The notes under the pieces are model-generated. The model was not told the DNA's origin and did not search any database. It worked only from the letters and a program-made list of their open reading frames with translations. A stretch of 64,000 nucleotides of DNA from Piper betle. Lineage: Eukaryota > Streptophyta > Magnoliopsida > Piperales > Piperaceae. Positions 46,285 to 60,408 of this stretch are shown piece by piece. The stretch's first letter is position 1, and every line of letters starts with the position of its first letter. The stretch is taken from positions 62,001 through 126,000 of the forward strand of contig JAURVB010012621.1 of the NCBI GenBank assembly GCA_033002965.1. Reading direction: 5' to 3'. Both the position numbers and the translations under genes were made by a program.

Positions 46285-49149
46285 TGTAACACCCCGTTTC
46301 GGCTCACCCGTGAACCGACCCGGAAATGTCACCGGCGACCGAACCGTTCGTTAATCTACTAGATTCGGTTAAGCCGACCAGGATCTACTCTCGGCGTCTC
46401 AAGATGAAGATGCAAATATGAAATGCATAAATGAGAATGATAGGGTTCTAACGCGGTCCTACATGCATGCTGTGATGTACAAGCAAAAACAAGACAAAAT
46501 AATAAATGAGAAACCAAAAGAAAATATATAATATTTTATGAAAATACGATAACACATAATAATCTACCATGACATTAAATCATTATCTCATTCATTTTTA
46601 CCCGAGCCGAGTCTGAACTCCAAGGCTCCCTACTCATTCATGTTCATCAGTTCGTTTCATAACAAGTAATTCATCAAGATAAAAACATGGTAATAATCAT
46701 CCACACAGCATTAAACAACCATCATTATACATTACACGCGGCAGGTACATGTGTGCGCGGTTCCGTGCTGCTCCTCCGCAGTCCCGACAGCTTTCATCGC
46801 TCGCATTCCTCACCTACATATATATAGAAAAACCGTCAGTAACGAGTGTTACCGGCCCGGAAAATAACTAATATCAATCTGGCACAGGAGAGCAAACTCT
46901 CCTGTTGAATCAAAACCATATACTTCCTCAAGAACTCTCATCAGGGCACATACGGGAGCCGTCGCCGTCGGGCCGTCGCCCTCGGGTCGACAGCGTCCCC
47001 CTATCTTTCTCATTCTCATACCTTGGCCATTTCTCTATTGCTTCTCGCATCAAATTTCATTCCTTACCGCCCTCTGCACCTTCCATATTACTCCTGGCCT
47101 TGAGCACAAAGGCCGAGCACTCTCAGGCAGTCGCCTTCAGTACCCTTTGAAACCACAAGTCTAGACATGCGCTGCAATGCAGTACCCGTAAACCTCCACA
47201 CTTCTCCGGGTTTGAGGAACTCAAAGGTGGAGTTGTCCGGATCCTTCGGGAACGAAGTGGGTTCTCCCCAGCTCCAGAGCCCGCTCTTCCGGGCACACGC
47301 CCTATCTGAAGACGTGGCCGCAAGTAACCCTCATTCCATCTCTCACCGAAAACACGAAAACTATATATATATAGGCCTGGGTTGGGATTTATACAATAGG
47401 CCCGAAGGCATCGTGAGCTGGATCTGAAGTTCGAAAACAAACTCGAGGGATCTCATCCTCGAGGGTTATTAATCCGAAAAAGGACTGTTGGCTAAATGGC
47501 CCGAGTTAAGTGGGATCCGATAAAACGCCACTTAACTCGTCCTGCACATGATAAATCAAATAAACAATAGAGTAGCGTAAAAACAGAGAACGAGTCCTAA
47601 ACGGACCTGGTAGAAGCTCCAAACGGGTCCACGCGCCTAGGCGGCGAGCTCCTACACCGTACCTACACAATCAAGCTAAAAACTAACGCCCGCATGATGA
47701 ATCACACATCCTATAGCATGCACATAATCAACCCAATCACTCATCAATCAACACACATCAATCTATATCAATTCTAGCAAGTCTAATTAGGTTAGTTTGC
47801 ATTAGATCATGATTATTACTTAATAACCCTAATTAGTTTCATAACTTCTATTTTTAACACCACACAATCAAACGAATTTCATATTTTTATCCTTAATCAA
47901 ATCTACATTTATATATATTATTATAACACACAATTCACCAATCCTAGCATGCAATTCTAATAATCAAAACTTTCAAATAATTAAATTAAAATAAATTATA
48001 CCTCGCGTCGTCGAAAATCGGCGACGGCTAGGGTTTCCGTTTCGCGGCTCAAAACTCGAATTCGGCACCTAGCGGCGTCCGAAGTCCGATCAGATTGGAC
48101 CGGGTGCGTTCGGCGGATGATCCGGCGAATTTCCCACGAATCCAATTTCCGACGGTTCCGGCGGTTTTCCGGCGCGTGTCGGCGGTTTTCCGGCGGATTC
48201 CGACGGTTTTCCGGCGACGATTCGGGACGGAGCAATTAGGGGGTCTATCGGCACCAGCTCGACGAGCTTGGTCCAATGGCGGTGTCAAACAGAGCAACCG
48301 AGGCCGCGATGGCCGTCGGCGGCGGCGTTGAAAACGGGCGGCGGCGGCGGCGTTCTCCAATCGGGGCTCCGGCCGGCCTCGACGGCGGTCGGGGTGGTGG
48401 GGGAAATGTCGGCGACGGCGAGGGGGTGGTCGTCGGCGTCACAGCGGCGGCGGAGCGGCCCGGACGGCGGCGAAATCAGGCCCGGAGTGGCGACGGCCGA
48501 AGCGGCTTCGCGGGGCGATTCCGGCGTCGTGGCGGCGCGACGGTGGCCGGGGTGGGTCGTGGCGGCACGGCGACTTCACGGCGGGGCGGGGCGGCGTCGA
48601 TCGGCGGCAGCCCGGCGTCGGCAGCGGCGGCGGCGGCGACCACAAGGGGCGGCGGCGAGGGTTTGGGTTTTGGAAAAAAAAAGGTCGGGGAAGAAGAAGA
48701 AGTGTTGTAGTGGCAGTTTCGTAAATAAGTATTGACTCGCTTCCTACTCGAGTCAAAATAATAACTAGTTCGTAATAAATTCTAAAAAAATCTAGAAAAA
48801 TATGGAAAAATTCTATAAAATAAAACAAACACAATAACATCCAAATGACATGCTCTATAACTAATAACCCACCCGGATATCGTCAAACGCGTCCTAATTC
48901 GTTATTCGGCCTAAAAAATATTCTACGATCAAATAAAAATAACAATCAATACTGCATACCTCCATATACTTGATAACCCATTTTTTTCATCATCTTTCAG
49001 GCGTTATCATCATACACTTGAGCATACATGACCCTCATTGCTCATAACTCACAGCTGGCCTCAACCCAGCTCGCGGTCCATGAAGCTGACTCGACTCGAA
49101 CCGACTGGTTCACTCCCGTAAAACTCTGACTCGAGTCACGGGTTTTACA
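46285..49149 (-). mobile_element. Solo LTR, intact ends with TSD GGTTT
   Basis: A 2865-bp unit reads TGTAACACCCCG at 46285 and ends GGGTTTTACA at 49149. The flanks are GGTTT at 46280-46284 and 49150-49154, a perfect 5-bp duplication. It is the reverse complement, at very high similarity, of 60409-63272. Contents in order: an AT-rich part, GTAACGAGTGTTACCGGCCC near 46839, the CTCTCAGGCAGTC block near 47121, TATA repeats near 47363, the CTACACCGTACCTAC block near 47652, a CGG-rich block (48040-48700), and the CTCGAGTCAAAATAATAACT block near 48752. No internal coding region is present. The empty-site sequence would read GTATGGTTGGTTTGGATAAA. Confidence 0.95.
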
Positions 49150-52100
49150 GGTTTGGATAAAACCAAACCGAACCGTTTACATGTTTAACCGAATTGAACC
49201 AATTTGATTAACCACATACAAGTTAAATTATAATTGATAACTAAATCGAGTAAATTGAACTAATTCGATTTAGTTTAATTTTAACCAAGCTAACCAAAAT
49301 AATAAATAATACTTTTTATCATTGATAGTATTTATTCTTTAGTGTTCACTTTAATTATTTTCAAGTTTTATTCATTAAATAAAATATTATTAGTAAATAA
49401 TTACAAATTTATTATGAAAAGTTATATGAATAATATTCTAATTTAAGATATTGTGCAATAGGTAAATAATATATAATATATTAAACTTGTATTTTAATAA
49501 ATAAATTATTTTTAATAAATTGAACGACAAAAACGATTTTATAAACCTTTGATATATATCATAACGAGTTGAAATACTTGAAGACACGTATACAACTTTG
49601 AAGAAAGAAATTAAAAATAATGATGTAAATAAGATTTTTTTTCATTTATTGGTTTATTTGATTCGATTAGTTTCAACTGAAAACAGACAAAACCAACCAA
49701 ATTAAGTTTGGTTAATACAAATTGTGGGGAATATATAATTAATTAAATTTCAATTTGTACACACCTTTAATTAGACAAAAAAATTTCATTAATCATGGGA
49801 GAATTATAGACCCTCTGCCTTTAACTACTTTTCTTCTCAATATACATGTTTTCTCCCAACAAATATTTATCAATTAAATTAAATGATAAAAAAACACTTA
49901 AAAATTTTAAAGATTCATGTCGACTTTAATTATTATTATTATTATTATTATTATTGTTATTATTATTATACAAAGTTGAACATCAAATATAAATTAGCCA
50001 GGATTCCCACATAATATATGGGCATTGTGTAACTTGATTTATTAAAAAAACATTGAGATAAATTTATTATTATTAAATACTTTTGAAAAAAATAAAAATG
50101 AATGTTTACTTTATTTAAGAAAATATATAAATATAAATGGTAAGTTAAAGTATTTATCTAGGCTATAACTAATTATATTTTGAGAATATTTTATCATAGA
50201 TTCGGTTGTAAATTGGTTGTTTGAAAATATCTTATAATCTTAGCATATTATTTGTTGAAAATTTTCTCATTATAAGAATATTTACTGTTATTTTTTAGAT
50301 AGTTTATTAGTTTAAAATTTATAATTTTAATTAAGATAGTGCTAGAAAACATCTACGCTTTCAAAGAAAGTAGACAACATTATACCCCAACGTGCGTTAA
50401 CCTGTAGAGTTAGAGCTAAGTTAAGATGAAGTCAAACTCTTGATTTATAAGTCAACTCAATCTGCGGATCGAAGTCAAAGAAGTTTGATTTGGCAATTAG
50501 TAAGTGTTGAACAAAAAAACAACACTTTCTTGTGAACCGGAGAAGATGGACAATAAAAGGAGGATATAAAAAGAATACCACTTTATTAGTCGCATGCGGA
50601 GAAAAAATGTCCTCTGCTGGCCTCTAGTTAATAAAAATGGAGTTTAATATTGTCCTTTAATTAAAAGTACGAGATTTTATTAATTAAAATAAAATAAAAT
50701 ATAATATAATAAATTAAATTATTATCCTCCTTCTTCTTATTAAATTAAGATTTATCCTTTAAATCAAGTTAATAAAAAACTATGTATAAGCTATTAGATT
50801 ATTATACTCTATTTTTTAATAACAGTTTGGGCATAAAGTTAAAAACATATATAATATAATTGTGCATGATGCGGTATCTGGCGTAATGTTAATCTAATTT
50901 ACTAACATTAAACATCGACATCGATGCACGCCTCAACTGAATCATGAATGTGAAGTTGTGAACTAGTTTGACATTTTTTTTATAATTTCGGTCGAATAGT
51001 CCGCATTTGGATGCATTCTTATACCGTCGGATGAGGCAGATGGAAGTCATCCCATTAGGCAGGCCTTGACCATAGTTTGCTAGAAGCTCATCTAAGGTGC
51101 CAATTGATCGGGTATTGATTAAACTAAACTCATTATTTAAATTAAATTTATAAATTAAATCAAATCATTTATCATTAAGGCAAAATCAAACCCGTATAAG
51201 GTAAAAAACCTAATCATTTATTAAATTAGTACCCATTTAACTATTCAAACAGCCTGCTTGAAAATAATATATTCAAATTATATAATACATATTCTATAAG
51301 GCTAAGCTAAGTGAAAAAATAACATATTTGATAAATTTATTAACAAATATTCGTTTTAAAAATTAATAAAGTACTAATCTTCATAATTAAAATTAGAATA
51401 TAAGAATCCTCTGTTGCCAAACTTATAACCATGTATCCATTACTCTCAAACTAAACTCTATTATTAATTATCTAACACGTTGCTATTCTGGTTCATTAGG
51501 ATCAAATTTCACGGGTACCGTTCCAACAGGCACCCCTCTAAAGAATCATATGGTCCTCTGGCAGTGATAAGAAATCCTTGATTTTTTGCATGCAAGAAGT
51601 AATCTAAGTTTGTGTGACTGTTGCCAAATCAATAATAAGAACAAAATAACATAGTTACGAGAGGATTGGTTGAATAAAGCATGACGAGGATGAGGAAGAG
51701 GATGAGCAGGAGAAAATTTCAGGAAGAAGAATAGAGAAAATAACCAAAGTAACGAACTCCGAAGTGTCTTTACTATCATCCATTCTCTCTCAATTTTCCT
51801 CGTCCTCGAAGAAACGGGTAGCACTGCCTAATACGATAGGATGATTAGCTACAACCACGTCACCATGGACGAGGCCGCGGCCATGGACTTTTCAGCATGT
51901 ATATTCAGGGGTAGCCTCCAAATACGAACAAGCCAATGTTTGTGGCAAGTTTGGGCTGCGTCTTAATGTTTGGCAGGTCAGTGGGAAGGCCTCTTCAGAA
52001 GCTAATTGCGGTGCAAACTATCTGAAGTTTGAGCTGCCGCTATGATTTTTCAGCTTGTAGGAGGCTCCGCGGCTTCACTTTTCAACATTGCGAAAGTAAA

Positions 52101-52315
52101 ACTTAGTTCGAGAAAAAAATCATCCAATTGTCATCGTTACTTATTAATGCCCAAACAATTACACACCATGCCCTCTTACAAAAAACTAACCAGATGACAA
52201 ATAATGAACTCATTATGTCTAACATAACATGTTAAAATAAAAATGATAGGTATCAAGAGTTTCAGAAGTTAATCTTTTTTATTAGGACAAATAGAATCCG
52301 AATAGACTATAAATT
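49150..52315. other. AT-rich intergenic DNA with a (TTA)n microsatellite
   Basis: 49150-49740 is rich in AACCAAACCGAACC- and GGTTTTG-type words that may form a degenerate foldback. A TTA-repeat run is at 49929-49970. The rest is AT-rich. A short minus-strand open frame (51546-51824) has no recognisable domain; 51840-52310 probably includes the 3' flank of the acyltransferase gene. Confidence 0.5.
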
Positions 52316-55062
52316 TCATATAGACTTCTTTCTGGAAAAGAATGCTCCCATGGAAGTTGGAGATGGCCAAAATTTCAGCCGAGTAACAATGGCAAGATAG
52401 AAACAACTTAAAAATACGTACATTCTGAATAAAGGTGAGAAAAGAGTAAGGTATGTACAGAAGGCGGTTGCAGTAACAACGACGACAAAATTTAGCAGAC
52501 ACTTGATGGTGGAAAGCTCTCCTTCTGTTCCTTGATGAGGAAAATAACCGCATGTAGCAAAATCAGAAAGTAGCTTATCCTTGAGCTGGAAGGTCTTGAT
52601 CAACCATGAAGAAGCATCTGTTTCATTTGTTGGAATTTCATCAAGCAATATGCGTCTAATATGAATATGAACTTCAGCTGGATCCACACCAAAAACATTA
52701 TCCATAAATGAAGGGCAGCGATGCTTGTACCCAATAGTTACATCATAAACTGCAGCACATTAAGCCGAGAACAGAGTGATCTTCAAGAATCAAATAATCA
52801 AATGTAAGTTGCAATTTCACTAAAAAATGGAGAGTAAGGAAAAAACCTGCATTCAAGGAATTCCTCAGAGCTTCTACACAGGCGCAGAAACCTTTTGTCT
52901 TTGGAATAAGCACGTTATGTAAAATTGGAAGGCCATTCTCAGATGCAAATTTTTGACTGCGTAAGCATTTCTGTTCCCTAGAGAAGAGACAACAGCAAAA
53001 GAAGAAAATCAATCAAACAGTGGCAGTTTTTGAGTCAAAAAGCCAATCTGAAGCAAATTAAACCATACATAAACAGACGTATAATTACAATAAATCATAA
53101 GAAAACCTAGGCCATGAAGAAAAGGCTCAAGACATTTATTTTCCCTTAGTAGGGGCAAAGATGGGACGACCAATCCAGCAATGAAAGTCAAATAGTTTCC
53201 TCCATTGTCAGTTGATGCAGGAGCATACTTAACACAGTAATTAATTGGAAAATTGATAAAGAACGGAAGTTCTATTTCAAGTAGTATTTTATTTCTACAT
53301 GTTTATTCTTATTTTGGCTTTGTATCTCAATATTGGCTATGTTATTTGAGAGGTCCTCTCTCGTTTTAATCGCGTTAGGAAGATACTTGTACAGGACTTT
53401 ATTTTTGGTCTATGGATACAGTTTCAAGTTTTTATTGTAATTGTAAAACAGATTGTCAATAGAATAAGTTCTTTAATTTCCCCATGTTTTCTCTAATATT
53501 CCATCAGTTTCTTCCCTCTAAACCAATTCTCTCTCCCACGCATATTCTTCTTACTTCTCAAAGTCACCTACCACCATTGGTCCCCCAATAACCCATTACA
53601 GATCAACAATAATTAATCACACAAGCTACTATTACAAATCAACAATAACGTGCCCCAATAAAATTGGAGAAAAGAAGACGCTTTATGAAACTCAATTCAT
53701 CATTTGCTGTACAATATTGATGATTTCGGTTTTATCCCATAGGATAAACAGAATGGTTAAGATTGTATATCAGTCTTTCTCCCCCTACAATGTGCGCCAA
53801 GTTAATATTTTAACTTTCTATTCTTTTAAGGACATGTATTAAATGATTAAGTTTACTATTTGTTATGAAATCTGAATCAACTTACATATAATCTATTCTG
53901 AATAAAAATTATCAATTTTTTTGTTTACATTTACAGCAAGATATAAAATTTTACTTTATTTACTTGAATTTGAAGTTCTATATAAATTCAAAGTGAAAAT
54001 TCTCCTATCCAATAATAAAAGTAATATTAGTTGGTTAATTTAGGATTCCCACTTACGTCAAAGTAAAGAATCATCCTAGTCTAATTCTTAGTTGATTTTA
54101 TCCTGGTTACAAGTCTTCAGTCTTATTATATATAAATAGATTGTTCATATTTATTTTATGTCATCTTAAAGATAGTAAATGACCAATTTCTTCCTTATAC
54201 CATATATGCAAAAGCTAGTGAATTATGACTACTTGTATGACTCTAAAGCAAAAACCAAACAACTGCTCACTAGAGGGTATTATACTCATTTCTCTAGATA
54301 ATTACTCCAACCACTTAACATCAGCAATATTTTCACCAGTCAAGAAAAAAACATTTCTTCCATCTGCACACTACAATTAGCACACACACTTATAAAATCA
54401 CATTAAATTTAACAGACTACTCAAGTCTTCATGAAAATATTGTTCAATCAAATCCTCACTTACGTGTAGTCAGTTCCTTCAGGAAAGACGGCAAGCCAAA
54501 GAGGGAACTCCGGATCAGAAAAGCTAGCAAGCATGCGCAGCATCTCAGGCTCATCCAATTCCCACTTCCTCTCCACCGAGATGAACTCGAGAACATGGAA
54601 ACCCCACCCAAACACCGGCAGCTTCATCAAGCTGCTCTTCAACACGTACTTGATATGCCCCAGCCTCCCCTTCCTCAACGCCAGATCCCACAGGTACATC
54701 CAATCCACCTCCGTCCGGTGGTTGGCGATTAGCAGCACCCTCTCTCTATCAGGAACCTTGTCGCCGGCGAACACCACCCTGGCGCCATTGATCTTCTCGA
54801 ACAGGAACGGCCACAGCGCCAGCCACATCCCGAATATGAAAGACGTCAGCCTTCGGCTGTGGTTGACGCTCAGAGCTCTCAACAAGCCGGTCACGAGGGG
54901 CGCCCAGTAGACGAGCGTCATGAACGCCGTGGAGAGGAACACCGCAAGGCACAGAACCCCCCGGACCGCCCTCGCCGGCGTCAGCCGCCGGTGCTTCCCC
55001 GCGAAATTTCCCCCGCCGCCGCCGCCGCCGCCGTCGGGCTTCGACCCGCTCGAACCATTCAT
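52316..55062 (-). CDS. 1-acyl-sn-glycerol-3-phosphate acyltransferase, LPAT4/LPAT5 type, three coding exons
   Basis: Exons: 55062-54464, 52977-52847 and 52749-52316, 1164 nt or 387 residues, all phases consistent. It transfers an acyl group from acyl-CoA to lysophosphatidic acid, giving phosphatidic acid, in ER membranes. Motifs: catalytic HX4D in NHRTEVDW (His115, Asp120), the [18 protein letters not shown] acceptor-side block, FPEGTDY (193-199), then [16 protein letters not shown] and the C-terminal [10 protein letters not shown] block. Hydrophobic helices lie near 35-62, 74-90 and in the last 70 residues. An N-terminal run of eight Gly comes from a GGC repeat (55011-55035). The first ATG follows a leader intron (55155-55072, AAG|GTGCAC to TTTCAG). 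Intron 1 is about 1.5 kb. Family length is about 375-380, so the gene looks complete. Confidence 0.95.
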
Positions 55063-55155
55063 GGCAGAGATCTGAAACCGCAAGAACAGTTAGCAACGAA
55101 GCTTTGGCGACTAAAAAGACTCCATTTTTGGATCAATCGGATAAAAAAGGTGCAC

Positions 55156-56290
55156 CTTGTTGGGGAGGGCGTGAGGGATATGGAGATTGAGGGGGAAGGG
55201 GAGGGCGGATGAAGCGATGGAGATTCGGTATCCCCAAACAGTCGGAGACGGCGAGGCTGCCGGCGCAGTGGCGACGACCGGACTCGGTAGGAGGTATTGA
55301 AGTCCGGTTTTGGATCAATCCCAGCCGTCCAATTCGTCGGCTGTTTAAGCAGCCTTTGAATTGAAGTAAATAAACAAATAAATAAACTTAGATAATGTGA
55401 GAGACAATAATAGATACCTTATACGTAGGTTTCAATTTTTTTTAAAAAAAATTAATTGAATAATGTTCCACCAAACTCATACACGGGTATCGCCATGTAC
55501 ACTTAGATCGGACCATGGCAATGTTGCTAGACCAATTTTGGAGGTGCCTGAACACTAGACGCCTTGGGAAAGTGAGTAAAAGAGTGACATGTCCTGAGAT
55601 TCATATCTTCACTGATAACGGGAAATAGGCTTATTAAAGGCCTTAAGAATGGGGTTAATCCCTGCCTCCGCCAGCATTTGATGAAAAACGATCATGACAT
55701 CCAAGAAATCTTGTCATGTGACTTCTTCAAGACTTACTAATCTTGATCTCCATATTTACTTTAATGATATGTTTATTATGGATAATTGTGTAATATAATA
55801 GGTATTTTTTACGGGAATTATTGTGATTTGGATCTATTGCTTTGCATAGAGGACAATCAATCCCCAAGCGAAACGGAAGCAGTAGGGCAATTGTCTTAAG
55901 TTGGCAATGTCATTGTTGAAAGACATGATGCACAGTATCTGGGGTTGCAAGTTGAGTCTGAGCAGTTTAATGTTTTTTATAATCAATATGCAGCAAGTAG
56001 AGGATTTGTTATCGGAAGGAACCAAAACAGGAAAAACAAAGCTGACATTGTATTGCAACAGAATTTTTGTTGCTATAAATAATAGGGCATGAAAAGAAAG
56101 GAAAAAAACTGAAAAAAAACCACACTACTTGCATAAGGAAGGACAGACCAATTGTAAGGCATGTATGGACGTGGAACTAAAGGAGGGAGGGAGGCACATG
56201 GGTGGTGATTAGGTTCAACGACAAACATAATAATAAATTTCTCACCGCCAGCCAGACTTTTACATGGAGATCACATGGGGCGTGCGGGGT
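55156..56290. other. Promoter side of the acyltransferase gene and intergenic DNA
   Basis: 55156-55320 is a GC-rich leader/promoter stretch for the minus-strand gene. 55320-56290 holds no recognised gene; short open frames at 55834-56092 overlap on opposite strands. Confidence 0.4.
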
Positions 56291-58700
56291 GTTGAAATCA
56301 ATCATTGATTTCGCGGAAGCTGAAGGTAGACAACCACATCTAACATACCAAACATACGATTTTGAATTGTAATGTTCAGCGTCTACAAAATCTATTCATT
56401 TTGAATTGGAGTACCATTGGCTAGACCCACACTGCCCAACCATCCCAAGAGGACTTCGTCGAGGTAAACTCCGAAGTTTATAAGAATATAGCTAGCGGTT
56501 TGGTGAAGATTTTTTGCCAGAAAATGTGGAACTAAAAGTAGAGTTTAAAGGATCGTGAAGTATTATAAATAACCCCTAGTAGAGATGTAACAAGGGGGAG
56601 AAAAATTTTCAGAAGGGCGTGCGGTTTTTGAGATTGAAATGTTGCTTGCTTCGCCGGAGTTCTATGACCTCACTAACTTACCGGAGTATGGTCTTGTAGC
56701 TGCTGCTCGGAGCCCTTGTCGCCAAGCCATGAAGCCCCCCACCACCTAGTTGCTGAGACACTGGAGAAGAGAGACCCCTCCTGGTCGCTGTTCGAAACCC
56801 CATAATTCTGGCTGCCGGAGAGAAGCCCAGAGCCTCACCACCCTGCTTCGGAGTGCTGGAGTCTTGCCGTCTTGCTGCTCTTTTTGGAGTTTTAAGTTGC
56901 CGGGCAGACGTCGAAGTTGTTGTCTAAAGTCGCTATTTGGTGCCACCAGAAAGGAGTTCTTCTCCGCCTTGGAGTTTTGTCGTCGTGCCACCATGCCGCC
57001 GTGAAGCCTCCACCGGCCTTGTGTTGAGCCATCGAAAAGGATATCCATCAAGAGTTGCAGCACCGTGGAGTCCAGAAGGAGCTCATCACCCTTGTCATCG
57101 TAAAGCTTGCTGAGAAGAAGCTTATTTACTGCTGCTATGCCGCTAGTTGAGGAGATAGGGAGTTTGATGTTGTCATGAGGAATGGAGAAAGCTGCCTTCC
57201 CCGTGTGCATGCCTGCAGCGTCCTCACCATGAAGTCTCATCATTGCTCCCCGCCGTCCTTGCCGTGAAGCTTTGAAAAGAGAACAGGAGTCCTGCCAAGG
57301 CCCGCCTTGCTGTTGCCTCCTTGCTACCGCATCTTGCTGCAGAAGCATCACCGTGAAGCTTAAGGAGAACCACTACCTTGCTGTCACGAAGAACCATACG
57401 ACCATCATTTCTGCTGCATGCCGGAGGGTTGCCGACTTGGAGTCATCACTACCCATTGCTACTTTTCTTGTCGCCAATCCCTTGGAGTGTCGTCGCTGCT
57501 TGATGCCAACACCTTGCCTCACAAAAGTCCAAGCCTTTTTTGGTTGCTGCACTACCACTGGCTTGGAGACTCTAGGAGCCATATGCTTGTTGCCATGCTA
57601 CCGCTGTGGGAGTGAAGAATTGCCGAGGTGAGTTGTCGGGTCATGCATTCTGTGAGGAGGAACGTAGTTGCAGCCGCACCAGACTTTGGGAATTCTTGTG
57701 AAGCTATACCGTGAAGAAAGCGGGAGCCACACCTTCGTGCTGTTGCATGCTACCCCATCCATCTTGCCGGAGCCGTCAACCGCTGAAGGTATGCCGATCT
57801 GTTCCGAAGGAAGAGAACGCTGTCGGAGGTATGCCACCGCTCGTGTCAAGAAGCTGTTGAAGTTTGAAGTTGCTGCCCTGCCGGGTAGAGGCGTTGTTAT
57901 TGCGATGTGCTGTTGTGTTGCTTGCCGCTGCCTCGAGAGAGTACGTAGAGCCTCCCCATTGACTTGCTGCAACTCGTTGCTGGAATCCTAGAGGGTCGCT
58001 GATGTTTTGCCAATCATCATAGCCATGGGTGACGAAACTCGCTGCCACACCAAAGAAATGGGTGAAATCCGGGGGTTGAAAGGAAGGTTTGACGTCACAC
58101 ACATCGGGACCTTGCTCCTATGAAGTGCCGCCTTGTTGTTGTTGTGATCCACCATCACGGAGTTCAGCCATACAAGTCGCAAACCCTCACCGCTGTTGCT
58201 GAAGTAGACATAGAAAACCGACGTTGCTGCCTCGTCATCATTGCCGTTCGCCGAAGCAAAGGGAAGGAAGCGCTGACGGGACCAAGCAGTCGTCACTAAA
58301 GAAGCTACTTCCATGTGGAGTCTTGCTTCCTTAGGGCTTCACTTTGCTGTCAGAAAAGACCCGTGCTGCCGTTGCTGAATTCGGGAGGGGAGACGTGCGT
58401 GGAGTTTTGCGTTCTTGTGTACATCCGACCATTGGCGCTACCCTACCGAAGTCTTGCTGCCGGGTCATTGTGACGAAGAAGAGGGGAAGAGCTTTGTCTT
58501 GTACTGGGTTCTTGTGGCCGGAGGAAGACCGCAGTAACTTGCAGCAGAAGAGAATTGCATGCCGGTGTCGTTGAAGAAGAAGAAGGTATCGGAGAAGTAA
58601 ATTGCCCAACCACCGCCCTGTGAATAATTTGCTATCTACACATGTTGACTGCCACAGTGGCGAAGCTATTTTCAACGTTCAAAGATCAGATAGAGGTGAA
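56290..58700 (+). mobile_element. Candidate non-coding retroelement remnant with low-complexity interior
   Basis: TGTTGAAATCAATC near 56290 resembles an LTR start. TATTATAAATAACCC near 56560 is TATA-like and is followed by a TGTAACAAGGGGG leader-like stretch. From about 56650 to 58600 the sequence has an unusual composition of short recurring words: CCGTGAAGC/AGTGAAG at about 57000, 57266, 57352, 57695 and 57709, and many TTGCTGC and GAAGAAG words. Stop codons are so sparse that overlapping open frames exist on both strands. No reverse transcriptase, integrase or primer-binding site was found, and the second LTR is not identified. Confidence 0.4.
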
Positions 58701-59880
58701 CTCGGATATTCGAGTTAAAATCATCAAAAACAAAGGTCAGAATTCACTATTTATATAAATTACAATATCAAAAAAGAAGAGTGGATTATGTTTACTAAAT
58801 TACCATGACTCTTACAAATTCAACTTAAATTCTCTTAAGAACCATATAAAAAATTTGTATTTTTTCTTCTATTTTACTTGCACTTAATTTAACTCGTACG
58901 ATTTTCTTACGCTATAAAGGTGCCTCAGTCTCGTCAAACTTATTAATCCTAACCGATATGAAGCAAGATCGCCCGAACAATTAATAATATAGATTTTAAT
59001 GACTTAAATTTTTTTCATCATATTATTACTTGGTTGAATTCACTATTTTCTTATAAAACATGATTGGTTGAATTTTTTATTTTCTAATATGATTTTTAAT
59101 TACTTTTTGTTATTTATAAAGTCTTGAAAATTGCAAGAAGCAGCAGGCTATATGCTTTCTATGGTTGATAAAAATCTTGCGATTTAATGTGTGATATGGT
59201 TATTGAACCAAATTTTGTAAACCTCAATTTTTTTGCCAAATACTGTCCCTAATATTTTTGCCAAATTTTGGGAATTAAAGTGTGATATCGTTATTGAGTC
59301 TCAATAAACATAAACAGCTGAGAAAGTGCCCCTGCATTTTTTAAAAAAAAAGTTTTTTCCCCAATTTTTTATGTGGTTACAGACTTGCGTGTAAAATAAA
59401 TTAATAGAAACATAGGTAGATTATTAGAGGTCGGTATAAATATGAAAAACTTTATTAGAGGTAGGTTTAACTATAGCTTTGAGAAAAACAAATATAAATA
59501 TAAAATTTATTTGTTTGTGTGCGTGAGTGTCTCTGCAAGTTGTGGGTGGGAAAGTAAACAGAATTAGGATTATTTGCTATTTTATGAGAAAAACACACTA
59601 TGGTATTCTAGGTATAGAAATTCTAATTAGTTTGAAATGATAATGACATCAGAAGAGTAAAGAGGGGTTAGTAAAATTGTCAATCGTTTGTGAATTTGAT
59701 TTATTTAAATTAACAGGTTAGTGAAAAAGTACACGAGTAAATTGTATTTACGGGAAAACATACTGTGATAGAGATTCACGACTTTAACTCATACAGGTAT
59801 ATTCGCAATATATTCACATTGTAATATAATTTTATGTAGTTTAACCATTTAAATCTGATTCACATTCTCACTAACCTCCT
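58700..59880. other. AT-rich intergenic DNA
   Basis: I see no gene or recognised repeat before the LTR that starts at 59881. Confidence 0.5.
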
Positions 59881-60408
59881 TGTAACACCCCGTTTCGGCT
59901 CACCCGTGAACCGACCCGGAAATGTCACCGGCGACCGAACCGTTCGCTAATCTACTGGGTTCGGTTAAGCCGACCCGGATCTGCCCTCGGCGTCTCAAGA
60001 TGGAGATGCAAACATGAGATGCATGAATGGTAACAATTGGGTTCTAACGCGGTCCTACATGCATGCTATGATATGTAAGCAAAATAAAACCATTCAATAG
60101 GCAAGAAATTTAAATAAAAATTCGTTAATTTTTACGGAAAAACGGACAGAATCTCCCCTAAATGTGCAATAGGGGCTAACCTGTCCACAACAAGGGTATA
60201 TAAATATTTTAGCAAAATACGATAAAACATAACAATCTACCATGGCATTCAGTCATTATCTCATTTGTTTTCATCTAAGCCGAGGCTGAACTCAAGGCTC
60301 CCTGCTCATTCACATCTATCCGTTCATTTCATAACATGCAATTCATCCAAACAAACACATCCAAATTATCATTCACATAGCATTAACACATCATTATTAT
60401 ACATTACA

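Noticed and set aside
48049..48840. Open frames of 100-155 codons inside the LTR
   Set aside because: They lie in a GCC-rich block of a solo LTR, occur on both strands and shift frame between copies.
56746..58675. Several overlapping open frames of 108-201 codons
   Set aside because: They occur on both strands in a low-complexity repeat-word region with no recognisable domain.
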